This document shows positions 1-5,244 of a DNA stretch of 5,244 nt, piece after piece (position 1 is the stretch's first letter; each line of letters opens with the position of its first letter). The position numbers and the translations under genes are program-made. The stretch lies in NCBI GenBank assembly GCA_018716795.1, contig DVJK01000024.1, forward strand, positions 1-5,244. Direction: 5' to 3'. The notes beneath the pieces are model-generated. The model saw only the letters and a program-made list of their open reading frames with translations. It searched no databases and was not told the origin of the DNA. The stretch comes from Candidatus Scatomorpha merdipullorum (GTDB lineage: Bacteria > Bacillota > Clostridia > Oscillospirales > Oscillospiraceae).

Positions 1-447
1 CTGGCCTGCATGGCCCTGCTGCTCGAGGACGAATTCCCCGGGCTCGACATGGCGAGGGTCATGAGGATGTGCCTCATCCACGACTGGGGCGAGGCCGTCA
101 CGGGAGACATCCCGAGCTTCCTCAAGACCGAGGCCGACGAGCACAGCGAGCTCGACGCCATACATGAGCTGACGGCGAAGCTGCCGGAAATCCGGCCCAG
201 GCTCGACGCGCTGTACGCCGAGATGGAGGAGAGGAAGACGCCGGAGGCGCGGATTTACAAGGCCCTCGACCGCCTCGAGGCCGTCATACAGCACAACGAG
301 GCCCCGCTCTCCACCTGGCTTCCGCTTGAGCGCGAGCTCAACCTCACATACGGCGTCGAGGACTGCGCGCCCTTCCCCTTTTTGCGCGAGCTGCGCGAGC
401 TCGTGAACGAGGAGACGAGGAAAAAGCTGGCCGAAGAGGCTCAGTGA
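1..447 (+). CDS. HD-domain phosphohydrolase (HD_3/HDDC2-like), 5'-truncated by window edge
   Basis: This is the C-terminal part of a metal-dependent HD-superfamily hydrolase. The reading frame is open from base 1 and ends with TGA at 445-447. The first ATG (position 10) lies inside the domain, so the true start is outside the window. Numbering from that ATG, the His-Asp doublet is H24-D25 in CLIHDWGEAVTGDIPS, and the distal metal-binding Asp is D87 in KALDRLEAVIQHNE. Both motifs are typical of the HD_3/HDDC2/YfbR group, whose characterised members are 5'-deoxynucleotidases acting on dNMPs. The first metal-binding His of the family would be off the left edge. The segment STWLPLERELNLTYG resembles clostridial members as I remember them. 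The nucleotidase activity is inferred from the family and the physiological substrate is unknown. The protein is probably cytosolic, since no membrane segment is visible. The gene converges on the PurN-like gene and overlaps its stop by 7 bp. Confidence 0.85.
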   Translation: MACMALLLEDEFPGLDMARVMRMCLIHDWGEAVTGDIPSFLKTEADEHSELDAIHELTAKLPEIRPRLDALYAEMEERKTPEARIYKALDRLEAVIQHNEAPLSTWLPLERELNLTYGVEDCAPFPFLRELRELVNEETRKKLAEEAQ

Positions 448-968
448 AAGTCGCGCATGCAGCTCTTGACCGCCTCGGCGAGCAGGTCGCCCGAGCCGGC
501 CTCCACCAGGCGGCGGCGGGCGGAGCGCCCGTCCTCGCCGGGAAGCAGCTCTATGCCGGCGCGGCCCAGGCGCCGCGCCGCGCTGCCGTCGGCGTCCGCG
601 AGCAGGGCCGAGGCCGTGAGCCTGCCCTCCTCGGCGGCGAGCCGCAGGCAGACGCAGCGGCCCGTGAAGGCGCGGTAAAAGCTCTCGTCCGGCTCCGGCT
701 CGACCGCCGCGAGCACGGCGGTGTCCACGTCCAGGTCGAGCAGCTTCGCCGTCAGCGCGCGGGTGAAGGTGGCGGCGTTGGGGAAGATAGAGGCGTCGAC
801 CGTATAGCCCGGGATGTGCTGGGCCTCGCCGCGGCGAAGGGAGGGCCCGGAATCCGTGGCCACCAGCGCGGCGAGCTCAAAATCCGGGATTTCGCCGAAG
901 AAAAGGCTGTCCAAAAGGCTCTGTATTTCCGCTCCGTCACCGGAGACGACTGCGGCTGCCCTCGCCAT
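441..968 (-). CDS. PurN-like (formyltransferase-fold) protein lacking the catalytic motif
   Basis: This 175-residue protein resembles the N-terminal half of phosphoribosylglycinamide formyltransferase (PurN). VVSGDGAEIQSLLDSL (about residues 7-22) matches the PurN pattern of a beta strand followed by SGxGxxxQxLxD. The VDASIFPNAATFTRAL stretch (57-72) and LDVDTAVLAAVE (79-90) fit the next PurN elements. Where PurN should carry the catalytic NIHPSLLP segment, this protein reads GRCVCLRLAAEEGRL, with no Asn-x-His pair. The later catalytic Asp region is also unrecognisable. The protein is shorter than the usual 190-210 residues. I infer a non-catalytic or repurposed paralogue rather than a purine biosynthesis enzyme. 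The ATG at 968 is chosen over a TTG at 974 because AAGGAGG sits 7 nt before the ATG and only 1 nt before the TTG. The gene starts 2 nt after the stop of the csaB-like gene, so it is almost certainly co-transcribed and translationally coupled. Family resemblance is moderately sure and function is unknown. Confidence 0.75.
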   Translation of the reverse strand: MARAAAVVSGDGAEIQSLLDSLFFGEIPDFELAALVATDSGPSLRRGEAQHIPGYTVDASIFPNAATFTRALTAKLLDLDVDTAVLAAVEPEPDESFYRAFTGRCVCLRLAAEEGRLTASALLADADGSAARRLGRAGIELLPGEDGRSARRRLVEAGSGDLLAEAVKSCMRDFH

Positions 969-970
969 AC

Positions 971-3193
971 TCAAACCTCCTTGCCCAAAAGCTTCGCCGC
1001 GGCGGCGGTGTTGCGCCCCTCGAGCGCCCGGAGCGCGGCGACGCTCGCCTCAAGCGCCTCGCCGTCCGCGCGCCTGGCCGCCGCCCTTTCGCAGAGGGCG
1101 CGGAGCGCGTCCGCCGTCACGTCCTCGAGCCCGGCGCACTCGCCGTCTATGCAGCGCAGGAAGGCCGTGACCTTCGGGTCGTAGCTCACGCCGACGACGG
1201 GCGTGCCCTGGCCGGCCGCGAATATGAGCCCGTGCAGGCGCATGGAGACGACAATCTCCATGCGCTTCATCACGCCTATGGCGAGCGGGGAGCCGAGCGG
1301 CCCGGAGAGGGCGGCGCGCGGCAGGTCGGAGGGCAGCTCGGCGGCGAGCGCCTCGCCCACGGCGGCGTCGCTCTTGTGGTTTATCGGGATGAACACCGGC
1401 GTGAGGCCGAGCGCCCTGTATACATACTCCGCGCAGTCGAGGAAGGCCGCGCGCTTTTCCTCAAAGCCCGGCCAGGGCCGGAGCGCGAAGCCGGCGCAGC
1501 GCGTGCCCGGCGCAATCCCGGCGCGCTCCAGCAGCGCGTCCACCTCGCTCTCCGGCGCGGGCGGAAGCGTGAGCGCCGGGTCCGCGGCGAGGATAATCTC
1601 CGGCTTCGTCACGCCGAAGCGCGCGAGCTCCGCGACGGAGTCCGGCTCGCGCAGGGTTATGACGTCGACGTTCTCGTTGAGCGTCCGGCGCGTGCGCTCG
1701 ACGCCGGACTCGCGCGTGACGGGCCCTATGCCGCAGCCGTACATCATAACGCGGCAGCCGCGCGCCTTCGCCGCGCGCAGCGTGAAGAGGTAGTACCAGA
1801 GGCTCCGGCGGCTGGTGACGTCCTGGATGAGGCTTCCGCCGCCGTTGATGTAGAGCGCGCGCCGGCGCATGAGCGAGAGGACGCGCGGGATGTTGAAGGT
1901 GTGCGCCGTCTCGACGTCGAGCCGCGCCTCGGCCCCGCGCGGGTCGCGCGAGAGGACGGAGACGGGCATGAGCGGGTCTATGCCGCGCATCTCGGCCACC
2001 AGGGCGTCGAGAATGGCCTCGTCGCCCGCGTTGCCCATGCCGTAGGCCCCGCATATGAGCACGCCGGCCTTGCCGGAGCGCGCTTCGCGCTCGAGAATCT
2101 GTTCGTACACCGCGACCTGCTCGCGGCAGGTGACGTCGATGGAGTATTCGCGTGAGGCGCGCTCAAAGAGGGCTTCGCCCAGCGCCCTTCGCCTCTCCCC
2201 GCTCGCGGCCAGCTCCGCAATGCGCGCGCCGAGCGTTTCAAAGTCGCCTGGCTCGGCGAGAAAGCCCGTCTCGCCGTCCGTTATGAGCTTCGGTATGCCG
2301 CCGACGCGGGTGGAGACCGTGGGCAGGCGGTGCGCCGCGCCCTCGGTTATCGCGTAGGGGAAGGTCTCGGATATGCTCGTGAGCGCGTTGACGTCCACGG
2401 AGCCGTAGAACTCGTCCATGTCGTCCAGCCAGCCGCAGAGGGTGAGGGAGTCGGCCATGCCGAGCTCGGCGGCGAGCTCCGTGAGCCGGGGCCGCTCCGG
2501 CCCCTCGCCGGCGATGATGAGGCGTATGCCCGGCCGGCTCTCCCGCGCCTTCGCGACGGCGCGCACCAGCGTGGCGAGGTCCTTCACGGGGTCGAGCCTC
2601 GCCGCCGCGCCCACGACGACGTCGCCGGGCGAGACGCGCGCGCCCACGCGCTTATAGAAGGCCGCGCGGTCGGTTCCGGGTATGGCGCGGGTGAAGTCGA
2701 TGCCGTTATAGATGGCAAAGGTGTCGTTCCGGCGGAAGCCGCGCTCTATGAGCAGGGCGCGCATGGCGTCCGAGACGCCGATGTGGTATTTTATCTGCCG
2801 GAGCGCCCAGGCGTTGAGGACGCCGTAGCTCATCGCGGCCAGCGGGCGGCCGAGGTAGTCGAGCTTCCAGTCGCTGTGCACGGTGCTGACGACGGGCAGC
2901 CGCGTCCGGCGCGCGAGAAGCGCCCCGGCCAGGTTCCCGCGGGAGCCGTGCGAGTGTATGAGCTCGAAGCCCTCCGAGCGGATAAGCGCCTCCACCTCGC
3001 CGAGCGCGGCGAAGAAGCGTCCGGGGAAGACCAGCGTCCTTATTCCGAGCTGCCTCGCCTCCTCGGCGAAGGGCCCGTCGCGGAAGCAGACCAGGGCGAC
3101 CTCCAGCTCGCGGGAGAGGCCGTTGAGCAGGGAGTGGACGTGGGTCTTGGCCCCGCCCGTGTCGCCGCCGCTTATAAGATGTATAACTTTCAC
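971..3193 (-). CDS. csaB: GT4 glycosyltransferase-CsaB polysaccharide pyruvyl transferase fusion
   Basis: This is a 740-residue two-domain enzyme. Residues 1 to about 368 form a GT-B glycosyltransferase of family GT4. They contain the N-terminal loop GGDTGGAKTH (9-18), IHSHGSRGN (79-87), IYNGID (161-166), AGEGPERPRL (228-237) and the E-x7-E donor-binding signature E276/E284 in SETFPYAITEG, followed by VGGIPKLITDGETGFL (297-312). After a short linker (about 366-376) comes a complete CsaB-type pyruvyl transferase, with GMGNAGDEAIL (385-395), NGGGSLIQD (450-458), YGCGIGP (485-491), ADPAL (537-541) and SMRLHGLIFA (650-659), which holds the R-L-H motif implicated in catalysis. CsaB enzymes transfer pyruvate from phosphoenolpyruvate to a secondary cell wall polysaccharide sugar (ManNAc in Bacillus), and this ketal is recognised by SLH domains. 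The GT domain may add the sugar that is then pyruvylated (inference). The protein is probably cytoplasmic, with no signal peptide or membrane span. The start is GTG at 3193 with GGAGG 5 nt upstream. It is the first gene of a leftward operon with the PurN-like gene. Stand-alone CsaB is about 360 residues, so this is a full-length fusion. Confidence 0.9.
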   Translation of the reverse strand: MKVIHLISGGDTGGAKTHVHSLLNGLSRELEVALVCFRDGPFAEEARQLGIRTLVFPGRFFAALGEVEALIRSEGFELIHSHGSRGNLAGALLARRTRLPVVSTVHSDWKLDYLGRPLAAMSYGVLNAWALRQIKYHIGVSDAMRALLIERGFRRNDTFAIYNGIDFTRAIPGTDRAAFYKRVGARVSPGDVVVGAAARLDPVKDLATLVRAVAKARESRPGIRLIIAGEGPERPRLTELAAELGMADSLTLCGWLDDMDEFYGSVDVNALTSISETFPYAITEGAAHRLPTVSTRVGGIPKLITDGETGFLAEPGDFETLGARIAELAASGERRRALGEALFERASREYSIDVTCREQVAVYEQILEREARSGKAGVLICGAYGMGNAGDEAILDALVAEMRGIDPLMPVSVLSRDPRGAEARLDVETAHTFNIPRVLSLMRRRALYINGGGSLIQDVTSRRSLWYYLFTLRAAKARGCRVMMYGCGIGPVTRESGVERTRRTLNENVDVITLREPDSVAELARFGVTKPEIILAADPALTLPPAPESEVDALLERAGIAPGTRCAGFALRPWPGFEEKRAAFLDCAEYVYRALGLTPVFIPINHKSDAAVGEALAAELPSDLPRAALSGPLGSPLAIGVMKRMEIVVSMRLHGLIFAAGQGTPVVGVSYDPKVTAFLRCIDGECAGLEDVTADALRALCERAAARRADGEALEASVAALRALEGRNTAAAAKLLGKEV
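976..982 (-). promoter_or_regulatory. Ribosome binding site of the PurN-like gene, inside the csaB 3' end
   Basis: The minus strand reads AAGGAGG, a perfect anti-16S match, 7 nt before the ATG at 968. It is embedded in the last codons of the upstream gene: AAG GAG GTT TGA encodes the C-terminal Lys-Glu-Val-stop. The site fixes the ATG rather than the TTG at 974 as the start and indicates translational coupling. Confidence 0.85.
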
Positions 3194-3198
3194 TTTAA

Positions 3199-3203
3199 CC
3201 TCC
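3199..3203 (-). promoter_or_regulatory. Ribosome binding site of the GT4-CsaB gene
   Basis: The minus strand reads GGAGG, then TTAAA, then GTG. The 5-nt spacing supports the GTG at 3193 as the start. From there the protein begins directly with MKVIHLISGGDTGGAK, the usual first beta strand of a GT4 enzyme, so no upstream extension is expected. Confidence 0.85.
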
Positions 3204-3210
3204 GCGCCGC

Positions 3211-3239
3211 TTGCTTCTCGCGTGACTGTGGTGTAAAAT
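3211..3239 (+). promoter_or_regulatory. Candidate sigma-70 promoter for the rightward phosphatase operon
   Basis: On the plus strand there is TTGCTT (3211-3216), a 17-bp spacer and TAAAAT (3234-3239). This would start transcription near 3246, about 65 nt before the ATG at 3311. The match is weaker than that of the opposing leftward promoter. The element sits downstream of that promoter's start site, so the two promoters face each other. An alternative -10 (TATTAT at 3258-3263) has no credible -35 at the right distance. Confidence 0.45.
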
Positions 3240-3258
3240 AGCAGGCGGCAATAGTGTT

Positions 3259-3287
3259 ATTATAAATGAAAGAGGCCGGATGGTCAA
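3259..3287 (-). promoter_or_regulatory. Sigma-70/SigA promoter for the leftward csaB operon
   Basis: On the minus strand there is TTGACC (3287-3282), a 17-bp spacer and TATAAT (3264-3259). This is five of six at -35, a perfect -10 and optimal spacing. Transcription would start near 3252, giving a leader of about 60 nt before the GTG at 3193. In a region this GC-rich such a match by chance is unlikely. It is the best promoter match I found by eye in the non-coding part of the window. Confidence 0.75.
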
Positions 3288-3300
3288 TATATGTGAGGAC

Positions 3301-3305
3301 GGGAG
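3301..3305 (+). promoter_or_regulatory. Ribosome binding site that decides the start of the histidine phosphatase-GNAT gene
   Basis: GGGAG lies 5 nt before the ATG at 3311. The longer in-frame ATG at 3266 has no purine-rich site upstream and would prepend 15 residues before the phosphatase's first strand. The site therefore selects 3311. Confidence 0.7.
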
Positions 3306-3310
3306 AGAGC

Positions 3311-4453
3311 ATGACCACTATATATCTGATACGTCACGCCGAGGCGGAGGGCAACCTGTTCCGCCGCGCGCAGGGGCACTGGAACGGGAAGCTCACCGAA
3401 CGGGGCCGGGCGCAGGTCGGCGCCCTGGCGGAGCGCTTCAAGGACGCGCGCATAGACGCCGTGTATTCAAGCGACCTCGACCGCGCGAAGGAGACGGCGG
3501 GCGCGCTGCTGCGCGGCCGGGAGCTCACGCTTCGCGTCACGCGCGAGCTTCGCGAGATACACATGGGCGTCTGGGAGGGCGACAGCTGGGGCAACCTCGC
3601 CGCCCGCTGGCCCGAGCAGATGTACAACTTCAATAACGACCCGGAGAAGTGGTCCGTGCCCGGCTGCGAGAGCTTTGAAGCCTGCCGCGTGCGCATGACG
3701 CGCGCCATAGAGGCGATAGCCCGCGAAAACGAGGGGAAAACCGTCGCCGTCGTCGCGCACGGCATGTGCATCAAGATTTTCCTCATGTCCGTCCTGGGCA
3801 TCAACCCGGGCGAGCCCGAGGCCATGATGCACGGCGACAACACCTCCGTGAGCCTGCTCCGCTTTGAAGACGGGAGATTCGAGGTGGAGTATTATAACGA
3901 CAACTCCCATCTCGGCGAGCTCTCCACCTTCGCGAGGCAGCAGTGGTGGCGCGACACGAGGAAGGACGATCCCACCAGCCTCGCCTTCGAGCCGCTCAAC
4001 CCGCGCAATAAGCAGGAGGCGGAGTTTTACGTCCGCTGCTACCGCGACTCCTGGGTGGCGGCCCACGGCTCTGATGCCGGGTTCATGAGCGGCGTATACC
4101 TCTCCGGCGCGCGCAGCCACGCCGCGCGGGATCCCGAGAGCCTGCTCAAGGTCCTCTCCGGCGGCGAGCCGGTCGGCGTCCTCGAGCTCGACCCCAAGCG
4201 CGGGAAGGAGGACAACTGCGGCTGGATAAGCCTTTTGTACCTCCTGCCCGAGTACCGCGGGCACAACCTGGGCGTCCAGCTCATAGGCATGGCCTCGGCG
4301 TATTTCTTCCGGAAAAGGCGCGGCGCCGTGCGGCTGCACGTCGCGGTGTCCAACGAGCACGCGATTGGCTTCTACCGGCACTACGGCTTCAAGGACCTGC
4401 GGGTGGAGCCCGGCGTGGCCAGCGACCAGATTCTCATGGAGCGCGAGCTTTAA
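3311..4453 (+). CDS. Histidine phosphatase-GNAT acetyltransferase fusion
   Basis: This is a 380-residue two-domain protein. Residues 1 to about 205 form a histidine phosphatase superfamily (phosphoglycerate mutase-like) domain with an apparently complete active site. The RHG-type motif is LIRHAEAEGN, with R8, the phosphate-accepting H9 and N15. The second Arg is R58 in YSSDLDRAKETA, the likely acid/base Glu is E82 in LREIHMGVWEG, and the second His is H150 in VVAHG. Residues of about 225-380 form a GNAT N-acetyltransferase. Its acetyl-CoA pyrophosphate loop is LLPEYRGHNLGVQLIG (311-326, core R316-G317-x-x-x-G321), and the typical C-terminal element is SNEHAIGFYRHYGF (347-360). The phosphatase part looks more like the broad-specificity or alpha-ribazole phosphatase group than glycolytic mutases, but the substrate is not readable. 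The acetyl acceptor is also unknown. No signal peptide or transmembrane segment is seen, so it is probably cytosolic. It is the first gene of the rightward operon, and its stop overlaps the next start as TAATG. Confidence 0.88.
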   Translation: MTTIYLIRHAEAEGNLFRRAQGHWNGKLTERGRAQVGALAERFKDARIDAVYSSDLDRAKETAGALLRGRELTLRVTRELREIHMGVWEGDSWGNLAARWPEQMYNFNNDPEKWSVPGCESFEACRVRMTRAIEAIARENEGKTVAVVAHGMCIKIFLMSVLGINPGEPEAMMHGDNTSVSLLRFEDGRFEVEYYNDNSHLGELSTFARQQWWRDTRKDDPTSLAFEPLNPRNKQEAEFYVRCYRDSWVAAHGSDAGFMSGVYLSGARSHAARDPESLLKVLSGGEPVGVLELDPKRGKEDNCGWISLLYLLPEYRGHNLGVQLIGMASAYFFRKRRGAVRLHVAVSNEHAIGFYRHYGFKDLRVEPGVASDQILMEREL

Positions 4454-4455
4454 TG
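4445..4455 (+). promoter_or_regulatory. Stop/start overlap coupling the two phosphatase genes
   Basis: The TAA at 4451-4453 shares its last base with the ATG at 4453-4455 (TAATG). Upstream purines are weak: GAG at 4445-4447 lies 5 nt before the ATG, and GGAG at 4438-4441 lies 11 nt before it. Translation of the second gene therefore probably depends on ribosomes terminating on the first. Confidence 0.6.
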
Positions 4456-5244
4456 ATACTTCCCGCGCACATTGAAAGGCTCCGCCTCCCCGACGAGGGG
4501 CGCATCATAGTCATCTCGGACGTCCACGGCAACCTCCCCTACCTGAAGGGCCTTCTGAACAGGCTCGAGCTCAGAGACGAGGACACGCTCGTCTTCGACG
4601 GCGACACCATGGAGAAGGGGCCGCAGAGCCTCGACACGCTCCGCTTCCTCATGGAGCTCGACAAAAAGCGCCGCTGCCTCTTCGTCCTCGGCAACTGCGA
4701 CTACTGGTACGACGAGCACGACCGCACAAAGCCCTGCACGGACTGGTACGTCAAGGAATATCTCCTCACCGGCGGGCACGGCCTCGGGCCCGGCCTGCTC
4801 GCGCAGATGTGTGCCGAGGCGGGCTTCGAGCTCCGGCCGGATTACGACGTGGACGAGTTCCGCCGCGTCCTCGGCGGGCGCTTCGCCGCCGAGTTTGAGT
4901 TCCTGGGCAGAATGCCGCAGCTCATAGAGACGGAGCACTATGTTTTCGTCCACGGCGGCATACCGGAGGGCGCCCCGGAGAGCTGGGACGGCTGGCACCT
5001 TATGAAAAACGACAATTTCATGAGCCGGGGCCGCAGATTCTCAAAGTGGGTCATAGTCGGGCACTGGCCCGTCGTGCTCTACCGCGAGAACGTCACGGAC
5101 GCGCGCCCGATAATCGACCGCGAGAGCCGCATTATCAGCATAGACGGCGGCTGCGTCCTCAAGGACGACGGGCAGCTCAACGCCCTTATCATACCCCATA
5201 ACGGCAGCGAGGATTTCACTTACACCTGGTACGATCCCTTCCCC
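4453..5244 (+). CDS. Calcineurin-like metallophosphoesterase (PPP-type), 3' end outside window
   Basis: The reading frame is open for 264 codons to the window edge without a stop. The ordered metal-site motifs of the metallophosphoesterase superfamily are all present: ISDVHGN (D23, H25), FDGDTMEKGP (D51), LGNCD (N81, D83), FVHGGI (H167) and VIVGHWP (H204). SIDGGCV (229-235) follows. The final I-D-G-G-C element and the VHGG spacing resemble prokaryotic PPP-type Ser/Thr phosphatases and ApaH-like enzymes more than simple phosphodiesterases. The third motif reads GNCD instead of the GNHE typical of PPP enzymes. It is expected to be a dinuclear-metal phosphatase in the cytosol, acting on a phosphoprotein or a nucleotide-type substrate, and the sequence alone does not decide which. 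The start ATG overlaps the preceding stop, with SDVHGN beginning at residue 22 as usual. The remaining C-terminus cannot be described. Confidence 0.88.
   Translation, partial: MILPAHIERLRLPDEGRIIVISDVHGNLPYLKGLLNRLELRDEDTLVFDGDTMEKGPQSLDTLRFLMELDKKRRCLFVLGNCDYWYDEHDRTKPCTDWYVKEYLLTGGHGLGPGLLAQMCAEAGFELRPDYDVDEFRRVLGGRFAAEFEFLGRMPQLIETEHYVFVHGGIPEGAPESWDGWHLMKNDNFMSRGRRFSKWVIVGHWPVVLYRENVTDARPIIDRESRIISIDGGCVLKDDGQLNALIIPHNGSEDFTYTWYDPFP

Noticed and set aside
385..415. Short GC-rich repeats such as gagctgcgcgagctcg near the end of the HD gene, considered as a hairpin or terminator
   Set aside because: They encode a LRELRELV helix in frame and are not followed by a T-run on either strand.
969..974. 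TTG at 974 as the start of the PurN-like protein
   Set aside because: It would lie only 1 nt from the Shine-Dalgarno, whereas the ATG at 968 is 7 nt away.
444..1184. Long plus-strand open frame opposite the PurN-like and csaB genes
   Set aside because: It is an antisense shadow produced by high GC. Its product is Arg/Ala/Gly-rich with no recognisable motif, while the minus strand encodes conserved domains with proper ribosome binding sites.
1232..2155. 307-codon plus-strand frame inside csaB
   Set aside because: Antisense to conserved GT4/CsaB motifs. The translation is low-complexity (Arg, Ala, His, Val), as expected from the complementary frame.
2330..3241. 303-codon plus-strand frame over the GT4 domain
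   Set aside because: Shadow of the glycosyltransferase codons, with no domain signature and no credible ribosome binding site.
3266..3310. Upstream ATG at 3266 as the start of the phosphatase-GNAT protein
   Set aside because: There is no ribosome binding site before it, it overlaps the leftward promoter spacer, and it would add 15 residues ahead of a family N-terminus that normally begins at MTTIYLIRHAE. GGGAG before 3311 is the better signal.
3194..3310. Possible riboswitch or small RNA in the only intergenic region
   Set aside because: At 117 bp, after accounting for two promoters and two ribosome binding sites, no conserved riboswitch core, strong hairpin or tRNA-like fold was visible.
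3467..4381. 304-codon minus-strand frame opposite the phosphatase-GNAT gene
   Set aside because: The plus strand has complete catalytic motifs in both domains. The minus translation has none and is a GC artefact.
4450..4998. 182-codon minus-strand frame opposite the metallophosphoesterase
   Set aside because: The plus-strand frame through the same bases carries every metal-binding motif in order. The minus product is Val/Glu/Ala-rich with no motif.

Overview
The window is a compact, high-GC (about two thirds G+C by eye) bacterial segment with five protein-coding genes and almost no non-coding DNA. The protein set suggests a high-GC member of the Clostridia/Firmicutes, perhaps a gut Oscillospiraceae-like lineage. 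It includes a CsaB-type polysaccharide pyruvyl transferase, an HD_3/HDDC2-type hydrolase and a phosphohistidine phosphatase fused to a GNAT domain. Strong GGAGG ribosome binding sites are used throughout. The taxonomic placement is inference from protein style, not from a marker gene.

Layout from left to right: (1) 1-447 (+) is the 3' part of an HD-domain phosphohydrolase gene whose start lies outside the window. (2) 441-968 (-) is a small PurN-like protein that keeps the formyltransferase N-terminal fold signature but lacks the catalytic motif. Its 3' end overlaps the HD gene by 7 bp, tail to tail. (3) 971-3193 (-) is a large two-domain cell-envelope enzyme, with an N-terminal GT4 glycosyltransferase and a C-terminal CsaB pyruvyl transferase. 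It lies immediately upstream of the PurN-like gene in a tightly coupled two-gene operon. (4) 3194-3310 is the only real intergenic region (117 bp). It carries a near-consensus sigma-70 promoter for the leftward operon and a weaker candidate for the rightward operon, arranged face to face. (5) 3311-4453 (+) is a histidine phosphatase-GNAT acetyltransferase fusion. (6) 4453-5244 (+) is a calcineurin-like metallophosphoesterase that runs off the right edge and is coupled to the preceding gene by a TAATG stop/start overlap.

How they may work together: the leftward operon makes or decorates a secondary cell wall polysaccharide. CsaB-type pyruvylation of such polymers is what anchors SLH-domain proteins in many Gram-positive bacteria. 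The rightward operon co-expresses two phosphatases of unrelated folds plus an acetyltransferase, whose substrates cannot be read from sequence. No RNA genes, mobile elements, CRISPR arrays or convincing intrinsic terminators were seen. I did not find a clearly new multi-gene system. The most unusual items are the two domain fusions, the catalytically stripped PurN-like protein and the opposed promoter pair.
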